Source: Phormidium tanganyikae FI6-MK23 (GTDB taxonomy: Bacteria; Cyanobacteriota; Cyanobacteriia; Leptolyngbyales; Leptolyngbyaceae). Taken from it: DNA of 64,000 bases. Position numbers and translations under genes: made by a program. This document shows positions 1-9,029 of the stretch, piece after piece. Below the pieces are notes generated by a model. That model made no database searches. It was not told the DNA's origin and saw only the letters and a program-made list of their open reading frames with translations. Where the stretch lies: NCBI GenBank assembly GCA_019359175.1, contig JAHHHU010000012.1, positions 108,597-172,596 of the forward strand, read 5' to 3'. The stretch's first letter is position 1, and every line of letters starts with the position of its first letter.

Positions 1-256
1 CTCCAATGTCTTCCCATCGCTCTAAGTCCGTTGAAATCGCGCCACAAATCTTGCCTTCTAGCCACCAAGGGCCCGCTTGACTTGAACCTTGCAAGTAGAA
101 CAAACGGTAGATATCACCATCTTTTAAAATCCAAGGATCCCAACTAGGATAGCTATTCCACAGTGAGAAAAGTGCGCTTAAAGCCCTGGCTCTGCCTCTT
201 GGTAAGTGTCCGAGTAGCTGTGCAGTGGTTTGATACAGGGTGCTATTAAATTTCAT
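1..256 (-). CDS. N-terminal part of a probable beta-propeller glycoside hydrolase (cut by window edge)
   Basis: This reading frame is open on the minus strand from an ATG at 256 to the window edge, about 85 residues, and was too short for the ORF track. The peptide contains SWDPWILKDGDIYRLFYL, followed by a segment with ISTDLERWEDIG. Such an opening blade, with an Asp beside Trp-Pro-Trp, is typical of five-bladed beta-propeller enzymes of the GH32/43/68 type. The family call rests on that short stretch only. The start overlaps the last 11 bases of the upstream glycosyltransferase gene, so the two are probably co-transcribed as part of the polysaccharide locus. The substrate cannot be told, and the catalytic residues lie partly outside the window. 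Confidence 0.6.
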   Translation of the reverse strand, partial: MKFNSTLYQTTAQLLGHLPRGRARALSALFSLWNSYPSWDPWILKDGDIYRLFYLQGSSQAGPWWLEGKICGAISTDLERWEDIG

Positions 257-1454
257 GATGTTGCTCTGATGTAGGACGATCGCTAAAAAAATTAGACACT
301 CGATGTTCAGGAAGACCCAAAACTTCTAAATACTGCTCTGTACAAGTTTCTAACGTGAACTGCTTTAGCCACTGGGGATCAATGTTGCGGGCTGGATGAG
401 AGATCGCATTCACGATCGCATCTGCGATCGCTTGACCATCACCCACAGGGGTCAACGTACCATACTTGCCTTGAGCTAGGATCTCCGCAGGGCCGCTTTC
501 GCAATTTGTTGAAATGACAGGAGTTCCTACTGCCAGCGCTTCTACCAAAACATTGCCGAGTCCCTCCCAAGCAGAAGATAAGACAAACACAGCCGCTTTT
601 GCCATGTACGCATAAGGATTTTGCACAAACCCTAGTAAAGCAACATCGTCAGTTAAATTCAACTCCTGAACTAAAGCCATCAGTTGTTTTTGCTCAGGCC
701 CATCTCCCAGAATGATCAGTCGAGCAGGTTGAACTTGCCGCACTTGAGCAAAGGCACGAATCAGCGTTGGAAAATCTTTTTGCGGGGACAATCGCCCTAC
801 AGCAAGTACTATAGGCGGTTCGTTAGGAGCAAACCAAGGATGTGCTACGGGGGCTTGAGAAAGCGTCAACAGTTCAGGTAGCACAATTGGATTATAGATG
901 ACACGAATGCGATCGCTCTTTAACCGAGTAATTTGAGCAAGATCGTCTGCTACCCCTTGAGAGACGGCAACAATTCCATCTGCCCAAGGATAAAACAGTC
1001 GCGCCGCCATTGGAGTCATCTGAACAGACCGCTGCGGAATCCGCTTTGCTTCTAACGAAAGATGGTTGTGTTCTGACACAATAACGCGGGTTGATACACC
1101 TGCTAGCCGCTTTGCCCACAGTGCAATTTCACAAGGATAGTGCAGAGCTGCAAGGAGGGTCGTCGGGCGCACTTGTCGGAGATATTGAGTCAGTTTCGGC
1201 AGGCTTGAAGGCATCCATTCCGCTTTGAGATCGACGATGCGAATCTCCGGTTGAATCTGTGCTAGATAAGGACCCTCGGCTCTCGCAAGCACCAAATCGA
1301 CTCGCAATCCTCGATCGATAAAACCACGAGCTAAATTTAGCATCGCTTTCTCGGCTCCGCCCCCATACAATCCCCGCAGAAAGATCGCGACATCCGGTGT
1401 GGCTTGTGCCCGTAAAGCCTGTTGCGCTTCGCTCACAAAATCGTTCACAATCAT
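246..1454 (-). CDS. GT4-family glycosyltransferase
   Basis: A 402-residue GT-B fold retaining glycosyltransferase that would move a sugar from a nucleotide-sugar donor onto a growing lipid-linked or surface glycan. The N-terminal domain has the loop GLYGGGAEKAMLNLA (about residues 29-43). The C-terminal Glycos_transf_1 domain starts near VLAVGRLSPQKDF (about 217). It carries the donor-site E-x7-E motif in AWEGLGNVLVEALAVG (about 297-312). Length is normal for the family. The start overlaps the stop of the upstream GT4 gene by 4 bases (ATGA), showing translational coupling in the polysaccharide operon. Donor and acceptor specificity cannot be read from the sequence. Confidence 0.9.
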   Translation of the reverse strand: MIVNDFVSEAQQALRAQATPDVAIFLRGLYGGGAEKAMLNLARGFIDRGLRVDLVLARAEGPYLAQIQPEIRIVDLKAEWMPSSLPKLTQYLRQVRPTTLLAALHYPCEIALWAKRLAGVSTRVIVSEHNHLSLEAKRIPQRSVQMTPMAARLFYPWADGIVAVSQGVADDLAQITRLKSDRIRVIYNPIVLPELLTLSQAPVAHPWFAPNEPPIVLAVGRLSPQKDFPTLIRAFAQVRQVQPARLIILGDGPEQKQLMALVQELNLTDDVALLGFVQNPYAYMAKAAVFVLSSAWEGLGNVLVEALAVGTPVISTNCESGPAEILAQGKYGTLTPVGDGQAIADAIVNAISHPARNIDPQWLKQFTLETCTEQYLEVLGLPEHRVSNFFSDRPTSEQHHEI

Positions 1455-2602
1455 CGTCTCACAACCTTATCGATCGTTGTTTGTGAGGGCAAGCGCTTTA
1501 AGGCTCTCCGCTCCTCTGCCAAATCTTTCATCAAGGTCAGAACTTTGTTGTAGTTGGTCTGACCATTAAACCGCTCTTCGGCTAAACGACGACTCGCGAT
1601 CGACATCATCCGCCGTTTTGATTCATCACCGATTAGCATTCTTAAAGCAGTCACCAAAGTACCTGCATCTGAAGAAGGCAAAAGCAGACCATTCACGCCT
1701 GTTTCGACCTGTTCTCGAATCGCACCAACATCTGTCGCAATCACGGGCAAACCTGAAGCCATTGCTTCCATCAGCACATTCGGATAACAGTCTGCCTGAC
1801 TTGGAAACACAAAAATATCTGCTGCCGCATACAGTTCTTTTAGCTCCGGACTGTTCGCAGCGAGGTTCTGATACACTTGCACGCCTTCGATCCCCGATAA
1901 TTTCTCAGCAACCTTTGCATCTTTTGTCACAATATCTAAAGTGCAGTCGCTCCCGATCGTGCGAAAAGCTTCAATCAGCGTGTGTCCTCCTTTGCGAACG
2001 AAATCGCCGCCCACGAACAACAATCGCACCGGATGATGAGTGGGTCGATCGAGTCGAAACTGCCATTGCTCTAAATCGACTCCCGGTGGAATCACGATCA
2101 CTTTATCAGCAGGAACACCATAGTCAGTGATCAAGGAATCTTTGATCCATTGACAGAACGCGACGAGAGCGGTGGCAGCATGATAGCTATTTCGATTCCA
2201 TAAGAACTTTTGACGGTCTAGCAAAGCATTTCCGCCGACCTTGTGTTCGTAGCCAGCCCCTACGCTGTCATAGTTCAGCGGTGTCGCATCAGTAGAGATA
2301 ATCGTTGGAATTTGCTGCATCAAGGACGACGCGAATAGAGCAACGGTCTGTGTGTGTAAAAATAGACCATCAAGAGCCTGAACGTGCAAGGACGATCGAA
2401 TCGCATCACGGGCACGCAAACTCGACTTTAGTGACCAATTTGTCCGAACAATCGGCAGATGCTCCCAAAGATCGTTCTGGTTTGCTTCGATCGGTAACCA
2501 GGTTGGACAAACGCTCGGATCTTGCTTTACCCACTGCCTGAGATTTTGGTAGTGGGTGACGTGCCCTAACATTTGTTCTACTACAAAGCCGAAATTAAAC
2601 AT
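1451..2602 (-). CDS. GT4-family glycosyltransferase
   Basis: A 383-residue GT-B glycosyltransferase. The C-terminal Glycos_transf_1 domain begins at about residue 190 with VRLLFVGGDFVRKGGHTLIEAF and ends with the E-x7-E-like donor motif in QADCYPNVLMEAMASGLPV. The first Glu of that motif is replaced, as in a subset of GT4 enzymes where the second Glu is kept. The upstream neighbour in the transcription direction is the degenerate GT2 gene at 2634-2995. The downstream GT4 overlaps this stop by 4 bases. It has the same FVRKGG/FERKGG donor-loop style as the gene at 3082-4188, suggesting these two are related paralogues. The role is assembly of an extracellular polysaccharide; the substrate is unknown. 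Confidence 0.88.
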   Translation of the reverse strand: MFNFGFVVEQMLGHVTHYQNLRQWVKQDPSVCPTWLPIEANQNDLWEHLPIVRTNWSLKSSLRARDAIRSSLHVQALDGLFLHTQTVALFASSLMQQIPTIISTDATPLNYDSVGAGYEHKVGGNALLDRQKFLWNRNSYHAATALVAFCQWIKDSLITDYGVPADKVIVIPPGVDLEQWQFRLDRPTHHPVRLLFVGGDFVRKGGHTLIEAFRTIGSDCTLDIVTKDAKVAEKLSGIEGVQVYQNLAANSPELKELYAAADIFVFPSQADCYPNVLMEAMASGLPVIATDVGAIREQVETGVNGLLLPSSDAGTLVTALRMLIGDESKRRMMSIASRRLAEERFNGQTNYNKVLTLMKDLAEERRALKRLPSQTTIDKVVRR

Positions 2603-2633
2603 AATTGTGGTTCTGGTTGAGAGAGCTTGAAAA

Positions 2634-2995
2634 TCACCTTGCCAAGAGTTGCCTTGCTGTCGTGATGACTGACTCGGACTGCTTTGAAGGAAAGGAAGTA
2701 ATCACCGCAATCTTAAATATTGCTTTTAACAGCGTTTTCCACCGCCAGAGGATAGTCAAGTCGTTTTTGATCGCGTGTTGGAAGAACTGAGCCGCCATTC
2801 TGCCGTTTTGCTGCGTCGAAGGAACTTGAAGCGCTTTGAAGGTGAGGTAGTGATAGAGATGAGCAAGACTGCGCTTTTTTAGGTGTTGCACGTCTAGATC
2901 TGAAACAGTCTGGTTTAACATAGAATAGACTCGATCGTTTCTCTAATGAATGTCTCACCATTAAAAACAGGAATAATGACAGAGATTAGCGGCAT
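2634..2995 (-). pseudogene. Degenerate GT2 glycosyltransferase (frameshift plus large internal deletion)
   Basis: Reading the minus strand from an ATG at 2995 gives MPLISVIIPVFNGETF and then RETIESIL, the classic opening of a GT2 (GT-A fold) glycosyltransferase, which stops at 2915. The next frame continues with LNQTVSDLDV, which is what normally follows ESIL in GT2 proteins, so a small indel has shifted the frame near 2918. After SDLDV the sequence jumps directly to a helical C-terminal tail (LAHLYHYLTFKAL onward, ending at 2634), like that of many GT2 enzymes. The nucleotide-binding DDGSTD motif, the DxD and roughly 200 residues are missing. The track's 95-residue ORF 2634-2921 is the tail of this remnant, not an intact gene. 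Confidence 0.75.
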
Positions 2996-3081
2996 AGTAC
3001 ATTTAGGTGAAACGGTTTAAATCGGATCTACTGGGAGCATTGCTAGCCTTACAGAACAGAACTTTATCCTCAGATATTGAT

Positions 3082-4188
3082 TTAGATAGCGATCGTCTCT
3101 CTAATCGTTTTAGCGATCGTACTCCAGTTTAATTTGGTTTTCACTTTAAGTCGCGCTGCCTGAGACATTGAAACTAACACATCGGGATGATTGAGCAAAT
3201 CAATCAAATAATTTGCTAATTGTTCAGCCGTGAGTGAATTCAATACAATCCCATCGACTTTATGATCCACAATTTCGGGCATTCCATCGTGATCGGAAAC
3301 GACACAGGGAATCCCATAATTCATCGCTTCCATCAAAAAGGTCGGGAAGGGGTCACAATCGGCAGGAGCAACGACTAAATCTGATTGTAGAAACAACCGA
3401 TGTAGCTCTGAACGCGATGCGATATGTCCCGGATTTTCAATACCCGATTCCTCGATCGATAGTTTTTTACCAATCACGACAAGTTTTGCTTCGGGGATCG
3501 CTTGCTTCACCTGTCTAAAAGCCTCTAACACCAATGCTCCGCCTTTGCGCTCAAAGTCTGAGCCATTAAACAAAATTTGTCGGCTACCAAACGTTTTGTC
3601 TCCAGCATAAGGCTGTTGAAAATCGCCTGAAGATCCAACAACGGTAACTTTGTGATCCGGCACGTCATAATCTTGAATCAGCGATGCCTTCACAACATGG
3701 CTCATACTAAAAATATGCTTTGCTTTTGCATAAGCCAACCGCTCACACTCAAACCAAGCCTCACGCGATCGAGCATTTAAAAAAGTCGCCCAAGCAGACC
3801 AGTTCTTTTCAGCTAAAGCCGTTGTGTAATCTAACAACATCACATAAGGAATCGTGCAATTCTTCCAAACCGGACTATAAGTTCCAAATAGCTGAAAGAT
3901 TAGATCGGGCTGCTGATTTAGATGCTGAATTTGCCGTTCAGCGCGTTGGGACTTTAATACAAATGCTGCTTTGTTTTTTTGAAACACTGCATTCGCTGCA
4001 CTTAATGATCCCGTTCGCAGCATCAACAGACTTTTCAGCGCAGTTCTCGGTAACTTTGCTTCGTACCACTCACTTTGTCTAGGAGAAAAGTGAATGTGAT
4101 CAAAATGACTCGACAAAGCTTCAAACAAACAGCGATGTCGATCGAGAAACAAGGATTCACCCGTCACCAGAACAGTTTTGATCTCCAT
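3082..4188 (-). CDS. GT4-family glycosyltransferase
   Basis: A 368-residue GT-B type glycosyltransferase. The N-terminal half has little recognisable similarity, as usual for acceptor domains. The C-terminal half holds the donor domain with RQILFNGSDFERKGG (about 203-217), AKLVVIGKKLS, and the donor-site segment ADCDPFPTFLMEAMNYGIPC (about 277-296), which retains the second Glu of the E-x7-E motif. It is separated from the downstream GT4 gene by about 480 bases that contain only the GT2 pseudogene. Upstream, the DUF6625-like gene ends 19 bases away. It is probably part of the same polysaccharide operon. Acceptor and linkage are unknown. Confidence 0.87.
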   Translation of the reverse strand: MEIKTVLVTGESLFLDRHRCLFEALSSHFDHIHFSPRQSEWYEAKLPRTALKSLLMLRTGSLSAANAVFQKNKAAFVLKSQRAERQIQHLNQQPDLIFQLFGTYSPVWKNCTIPYVMLLDYTTALAEKNWSAWATFLNARSREAWFECERLAYAKAKHIFSMSHVVKASLIQDYDVPDHKVTVVGSSGDFQQPYAGDKTFGSRQILFNGSDFERKGGALVLEAFRQVKQAIPEAKLVVIGKKLSIEESGIENPGHIASRSELHRLFLQSDLVVAPADCDPFPTFLMEAMNYGIPCVVSDHDGMPEIVDHKVDGIVLNSLTAEQLANYLIDLLNHPDVLVSMSQAARLKVKTKLNWSTIAKTIRETIAI

Positions 4189-4206
4189 CGTTCTTCTCGC
4201 AAAAAA

Positions 4207-5151
4207 TTAGTGGCTTGGACTGCCAAACAGCGATAGTTCACTTCTAGAATCTGCCACTTCTAGAGGTGTGAACCCTAAAGGACTAATACAAAAGCCTTGA
4301 CTTAAATCAGTGAAATCGGGATCAATCAATCGCGGTAGAGCTTCCCAAGCTGCTAGATCGCCATACCGCTTGCGTAAATATCGACTCGATTTCCAATTCA
4401 TAAAATGTAAGTACATTAGCTCTTGACCTGTTTCAACGGTTAGTTTGCCTCGATACCAAGACCATTGCTCTGGATAGTTATAGCTCCCGTCCATCCAAGG
4501 GCGATCCGACAACACCGTACTAAAACGCTCTTGAAATAAATGACGATGTTTGTAGGAATCAACAGTGCCCCAAAGGTTACGGAGTGCAGGGGGAAGCCGT
4601 TTGCGCCCACACAGTAACTTCGTAAAATAACCCTCATCCATTGGAACATTCGTTGGCTGGCTCATTAGCTCTTGCCAATTTGGAATTTTGCGAAACGCAT
4701 TGATCCACTGTTCGGTATTTTTGATCAAAAATAGATGCCCAGAAACGCGATCGCGGTGAGTTGATATCGTGTTGTGACTCAGCACTGAATCAGTGTAAAA
4801 AGCCCGCAAATCTCCATAAATTACATCCACATCCCCAAAGCCAAAGTAGTCATACCCGTCTAGATACTCCTGATGAATCCATCCGTAAGCAGGTCTAAGA
4901 TTGCAAACCGTGTAGGAAGAACTTGTTCTAAAGTGAATTCCTAAGCGATCGGAAACTAACTGCTGATAGTCTTGAAAGCTAATGCTGACAAAGCGAACAT
5001 TCGGAGGCGCATCTTCAGGCACAGGACAATCGGTAAAGAAAAGCCAATCGATCGTTGAATTCCATCGGCACGATTCTAGATAGAACCGGAACCATTCGGG
5101 AAAACACCCGAAATAAGGCATTAGAAAGAGAATTTTTTTCGGCATAAGCAT
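4207..5151 (-). CDS. DUF6625-like probable GT-A glycosyltransferase
   Basis: A 314-residue protein that begins PKKILFLMPYFGCFPEWF and continues SCRWNSTIDWLFFTDC, an N-terminus I associate with the DUF6625 family of polysaccharide loci. YDYFGFGDVDVIYGDL (about residues 109-124) contains a D-x-D that could bind a divalent metal and nucleotide-sugar, as in GT-A enzymes. No membrane segment is obvious. An alternative start two codons later (MPKKI) is equally possible. It lies between the flippase and a GT4 gene on the same strand, fitting a role in building the repeat unit or a side chain. The enzymatic function is inferred from the D-x-D and context, not proven for the family. Confidence 0.65.
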   Translation of the reverse strand: MLMPKKILFLMPYFGCFPEWFRFYLESCRWNSTIDWLFFTDCPVPEDAPPNVRFVSISFQDYQQLVSDRLGIHFRTSSSYTVCNLRPAYGWIHQEYLDGYDYFGFGDVDVIYGDLRAFYTDSVLSHNTISTHRDRVSGHLFLIKNTEQWINAFRKIPNWQELMSQPTNVPMDEGYFTKLLCGRKRLPPALRNLWGTVDSYKHRHLFQERFSTVLSDRPWMDGSYNYPEQWSWYRGKLTVETGQELMYLHFMNWKSSRYLRKRYGDLAAWEALPRLIDPDFTDLSQGFCISPLGFTPLEVADSRSELSLFGSPSH

Positions 5152-5188
5152 TATAAATTACAGCAATGACACCCTTGGACAGAAGAAT

Positions 5189-6622
5189 CTACCGACCCGG
5201 ACGAAAAGCGAGAACACGATCGACTAACTTACTCAGAAACGTTTGGTATTGAAAGAACTGTTGAGGAATCAGCACCCGAATACAGCATAGATAGATCAGC
5301 AAAAATGTAAAAGGTTTCAGCAACAACGGCAGTGGTAGCGAAAGCGCAATTCCTGGAATACTCAGCAGAACTGGAATAAAGCAGGGGAGCAAAAACTTTT
5401 TCAGCGACCAGTGGAGTTGTGTACACGCTGTCCACCAGTAGTAAATCGTCCAGCAAATTCCCAACACCAACGCAACTGCCAAACTAACGCCTACAATTCC
5501 ACCTTGATAAGCACCGATGACAAAACTCGCGATCGCAATCGGAGCAATCTGAAGGCTGACTCTAGCATTCACGTCAGGGCGACCTTTTGCCACTAACATC
5601 GAATACAGCGGCGAATTCACAACCCGAAAATAGGCGTAAAACAACAACCCAGGCAGCACCGTGCAAATCGCGATCCACTTCGCACCAAAGAGCAAAGTCA
5701 CCACTTGTGGATCAAGTACTAAAAAAATCAGCGCATAGATCGGAGCCGCAATAAAAGCAATCTGCTCTACAACTTTAAACAGAGCATTTTCTTGTTTGTC
5801 AATCGGCAATTGAGCAAAAACTGGCATCCCCAATTGATTGAGCAACGAACTCAGGATTCCTGAGAGCGTCATCGACAACTGATACGCCAGGTTATAGTAT
5901 CCCAGACTCGCGCTGCCTAATATCTTCCCAACTGCGAAATTGTCCGCATTAAAACTGAGATACAGCCCAAAGCTCGAACCCACCGCACCCAAACAGAAAG
6001 TCAAAACCTCTGATCGAACACCTGGATCAATCTGGAGCCGAAACGGATATTTTGCATAACACCAGGTCAGTAGACAATTAACGAGACAAGAAGCCGTATC
6101 TCCGATCACGAATGACCAGTATCCCAATCCCAGTAAGGCGGCTCCAGTCGTGAACAGCAATCGCGTGATCGAATTTGCCAGACTAATATTTGCTAAAGTC
6201 TGATACTGCATCCGCCGAGTCATGATCCCGGAATAAACATAAGTCGCAGAAGACAGCAGCAAATTGAAGGAAAAAACAATCAGAATTCCAGTCAGTGCAG
6301 GCTCATTAAAGAAGTGCGCTACAAATGGAGCAGCAACAATCATCGCCACTGCTAACCCCAAGCCAATCAGTAAGCTAATCGTATAAGTTGTATTGACATA
6401 CTTAGGATTATCCGCACCTTTGTAAACAATAAAAGTCCCCGCTGTATCTTGAGTAAATAGCGTAAAAAATGACCAGAAAACATAAGCGATCCCAATCACG
6501 CCAAAATCCGCAGGTTGGAGCAATCGCGCCAATACTAGACTACTCAGAAAAACAAAAATTCGAGTCACAAACGTGGCATAGGTAATCCACAATCCACTTT
6601 TGATCAGTGAGGTTGGCTTCAT
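5189..6622 (-). CDS. Wzx-type oligosaccharide flippase (MOP/PST family)
   Basis: A 477-residue polytopic membrane protein that would flip undecaprenyl-linked oligosaccharide repeat units across the plasma membrane. It opens with LIKSGLWITYATFVTRIFVF, typical of PST-family polysaccharide transporters, and has ILARLLQPADFGVIGIA-like text near residues 30-50 (seen here as LVLARLLQPADFGVIGIAYV). Roughly twelve to fourteen hydrophobic helices follow to the C-terminus. Length is normal. Its start overlaps the stop of the upstream GT2 gene by 4 bases (6619-6622). No Wzy polymerase or Wzc/Wza export gene is visible in the window, so those must lie left of position 1 or elsewhere. Confidence 0.88.
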   Translation of the reverse strand: MKPTSLIKSGLWITYATFVTRIFVFLSSLVLARLLQPADFGVIGIAYVFWSFFTLFTQDTAGTFIVYKGADNPKYVNTTYTISLLIGLGLAVAMIVAAPFVAHFFNEPALTGILIVFSFNLLLSSATYVYSGIMTRRMQYQTLANISLANSITRLLFTTGAALLGLGYWSFVIGDTASCLVNCLLTWCYAKYPFRLQIDPGVRSEVLTFCLGAVGSSFGLYLSFNADNFAVGKILGSASLGYYNLAYQLSMTLSGILSSLLNQLGMPVFAQLPIDKQENALFKVVEQIAFIAAPIYALIFLVLDPQVVTLLFGAKWIAICTVLPGLLFYAYFRVVNSPLYSMLVAKGRPDVNARVSLQIAPIAIASFVIGAYQGGIVGVSLAVALVLGICWTIYYWWTACTQLHWSLKKFLLPCFIPVLLSIPGIALSLPLPLLLKPFTFLLIYLCCIRVLIPQQFFQYQTFLSKLVDRVLAFRPGR

Positions 6623-7578
6623 GGATTTTTGCTCTCTGATACATTAAGCGATCGCCCAATAATTTGCTTCGCTAAAGGCGCAAACTGCACTGCGATTAAA
6701 GTCAGCAGCGATCGGGGATCATGATAAAAAATAGAGCGATCGGCTGACCAAACTTGCCGCATCAACTGTTGAGCTTGCTTTGTGTCTCCTGCTGTTAGCG
6801 CCAAGCGCGATAAAAAGCGGTACATATGAGCATAAGCCGTCGGCATCCACGGTTCAAGTTCTGCTTGAGAACAGTGATAAGCAGATTGGATCACTCGCTC
6901 ATGAGATCGCTGCATTTGCGCCACGTTAAACGACAGCCCAGAAGGGCGAACTCGGTAGCAGCAGAGCGCACGAGATTCCCGGTAAAACTGCCATCGTCGA
7001 GTTGCCGCCACTCGCAGCCAAAAGTCGAGATCCTCAGAGCTACGCAGAGTCTCATCAAACTCTCCCACCTCGTCGATTAGAACTCGACGAAACACAGCAT
7101 TTGAGCCATGTCCGACAAAGTTCTTGCAGAAGAGCGATCGCAGCGGATCTGATGAAATAGGCTTGCCGCTCAGAGACATCCAGCTTGGCTTACCATCGTC
7201 GCGAATAATTTTTGAAGCACTGTAGACTACACCGATGCGGGAATCGCGATCGAGACACTGAACATGATTTGCAAGTTTGTCCGCTTCATAGCGATCGTCG
7301 CCATCTAGCAGCGCAATGTAATCCGCTTTTACCTGATGAATTCCAGCATTGCGGGCGGATGAAAGTCCCCCGTTCGATTTTTTTAGCAATCGAAAGCGCG
7401 AATCTCTTTGGCAAAATCGTTCAGCGACTTCCGCAGTACTATCGGTAGAGCCGTCATCAACTACGATCGCCTCGAATGCTTCTAGAGACTGACGCTCCAG
7501 GGACATCAAAGCTTCTTCAAGATAAGCGCAAACATTGTAAGCCGGAATGACAACACTGACTCTAGGATGAGTACTCAT
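6619..7578 (-). CDS. GT2-family glycosyltransferase
   Basis: About 319 residues with a GT-A fold. It begins RVSVVIPAYNVCAYLEEAL, then has VVDDGSTDSTAEVA, the nucleotide-binding motif, and IALLDGDDRYEADKL with the metal-binding D-x-D. SSEDLDFWLRVA supplies the ED box of the catalytic base. The track starts at 7623, but an ATG at 7578 is preceded by AGGAG at good spacing and matches the family's usual N-terminus, so I chose it. The 3' end overlaps the flippase start by 4 bases. It is intact, unlike the GT2 remnant at 2634-2995, and gives a template for what that gene lost. Substrate is unknown. Confidence 0.9.
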   Translation of the reverse strand: MSTHPRVSVVIPAYNVCAYLEEALMSLERQSLEAFEAIVVDDGSTDSTAEVAERFCQRDSRFRLLKKSNGGLSSARNAGIHQVKADYIALLDGDDRYEADKLANHVQCLDRDSRIGVVYSASKIIRDDGKPSWMSLSGKPISSDPLRSLFCKNFVGHGSNAVFRRVLIDEVGEFDETLRSSEDLDFWLRVAATRRWQFYRESRALCCYRVRPSGLSFNVAQMQRSHERVIQSAYHCSQAELEPWMPTAYAHMYRFLSRLALTAGDTKQAQQLMRQVWSADRSIFYHDPRSLLTLIAVQFAPLAKQIIGRSLNVSESKNP

Positions 7579-7648
7579 GAAAAACTCTCCTGTACGTTGT
7601 GACCCTAGCAGAAGGTTGTCCACAACAGAACGATAACGCCTTAATCAA

Positions 7649-8377
7649 CTAACAAGCCCCACGACCCGTAAATACGATCGAGATCGTTTTTGCAATAATC
7701 TTGAGGTCATAAAGGGGATGCCATTGAGTTTGATACTGAAGGTCAAGCGCTAAAATTTGCTCAAAGTCCTGAACTTCGGATCGCCCGCTAACTTGCCATT
7801 CACCTGTCATTCCAGGTTTGACGTTGAGCCTCTGCCAGTGATGAGACTGATAATGCAGGATTTCATCTTCAGTCGGAGGGCGAGTTCCGACCAAGCTCAT
7901 ATCTCCCAGTAACACATTCCAAAACTGCGGCAGCTCATCGAGACTGGTTCGCCGCAAAAAGCGACCGACTTTTGTAACGCGGGGATCATGCTTGTTCTTA
8001 AACACCAGTCCTTTTGCTTCGTTGCTCACTTGAGCTTTCAAAGCATCCGCATTGTTCACCATTGAGCGAAACTTGCACATATAAAACGGTTGTGCTAGCA
8101 ATCCAAACCGCTTCTGAACATAAAAAATTGAACCTTTGCTCTCTAGCTTAATTGTGATCGCAATTGGAACAAAAACTAGAGACAAGAACAATAATCCCAC
8201 GAGACTTCCAACAACATCTAGCGATCGCTTAAACATTGAGGAGGCAGAACGATGTGGAGACTGCGACTTGAATAATGCTGGAATCAAAAGATCAGAAGCT
8301 GGCACCAAATCTGGAAACGTTGTTGTCTTCACTCTACTTAGCACCCGTTGAAAATAAGAGAACGATTCAAGCAGCAA
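7649..8377 (-). CDS. Polyprenyl-phosphate sugar-1-phosphate transferase (initiating sugar transferase)
   Basis: A 242-residue protein of the bacterial sugar transferase family (PF02397; WbaP/WcaJ/EpsL type), which links the first sugar-1-phosphate to undecaprenyl phosphate. After a 45-residue cytoplasmic stretch comes [15 protein letters not shown], a membrane re-entrant helix, then [34 protein letters not shown] and [12 protein letters not shown], the conserved catalytic signatures. [15 protein letters not shown] follows. It lacks the four-helix N-terminal extension of WcaJ, so it is the short type. The track start is TTG with no clear ribosome-binding site; the ATG at codon 48 just before the helix would be too late for typical members, so the start is uncertain. 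It is the first minus-strand gene of the cluster. Confidence 0.9.
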   Translation of the reverse strand: MLLESFSYFQRVLSRVKTTTFPDLVPASDLLIPALFKSQSPHRSASSMFKRSLDVVGSLVGLLFLSLVFVPIAITIKLESKGSIFYVQKRFGLLAQPFYMCKFRSMVNNADALKAQVSNEAKGLVFKNKHDPRVTKVGRFLRRTSLDELPQFWNVLLGDMSLVGTRPPTEDEILHYQSHHWQRLNVKPGMTGEWQVSGRSEVQDFEQILALDLQYQTQWHPLYDLKIIAKTISIVFTGRGAC

Positions 8378-9029
8378 TGTCTGTAATAAAGTCCGTCATA
8401 AATGCACATAGCCCATGTGTATACGAGAAAATAGAGCGTAACAATCTCTTTCTAAAGGAGTAAGACTGTCGTTCTTCATCAAAATTCTAAATAGATAGCT
8501 ATTTTTATAAAGTTTGTATAAAGTAGTAGCAAGGATTCAAAACTCGGTTGTTAGGGAATCACGAGAATTGTGAAAGAACCTAGCAGGTTACAGGCTGTGT
8601 GAATCGATGTCATATCAAGCAAAGCGACTTAGTATCAGTCTTTTCCGCAACAACGTACCACAACAACAATAAAAATTCTCTTCGTTACCTACTGCTTTCG
8701 GTAGATGGACTGAGCATTGAACGCTTCCTATGATTCACCGAAGTGTGAAGACTGGTTAGAACTGAGTGTTCCATCGCATAAGAAGAGAGATGTTGTAACT
8801 GAGACAGCTTCTCGATCGAGACAGATTCGGCAAACTTGTGATTTTTCAATTTCGTCCTTGAAGTGAAGACTTTTAAATAGAAGTGCTAGCGTGACAAGAT
8901 TTGCTGTCATTGCTACCTCTCAAGGTTTCGTCAAGTTAGCAAGCTCTAATGTGTGCTTTTATCAGGGTCATCTCCTGATGGATTGGAATTTAGCATCTCT
9001 TTAGCAGAACTAACTTCAATGTTCGCAAA
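8378..9029. other. 650-bp divergent intergenic region of the polysaccharide locus
   Basis: This gap lies between the minus-strand sugar transferase and the plus-strand WecG-like gene and must hold promoters for both arms of the cluster. The sequence is AT-richer than its surroundings around 8480-8530. I cannot point to a convincing -35/-10 pair. One 60-codon minus ORF (8728-8910) has GAGAGG five bases before its ATG, but no recognisable domain or coding signature, so I do not call it a gene. No repeats or hairpins stand out. Confidence 0.5.

Noticed and set aside
2605-2961. Track ORFs 2605-2790 (plus) and 2713-2961 (minus)
   Set aside because: They overlap the GT2 remnant in other frames and show no coding features of their own.
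8728-8910. 60-codon minus ORF with GAGAGG before its ATG
   Set aside because: There is no recognisable domain and the codon pattern is unlike its neighbours; a chance ORF in an AT-rich gap is more likely.
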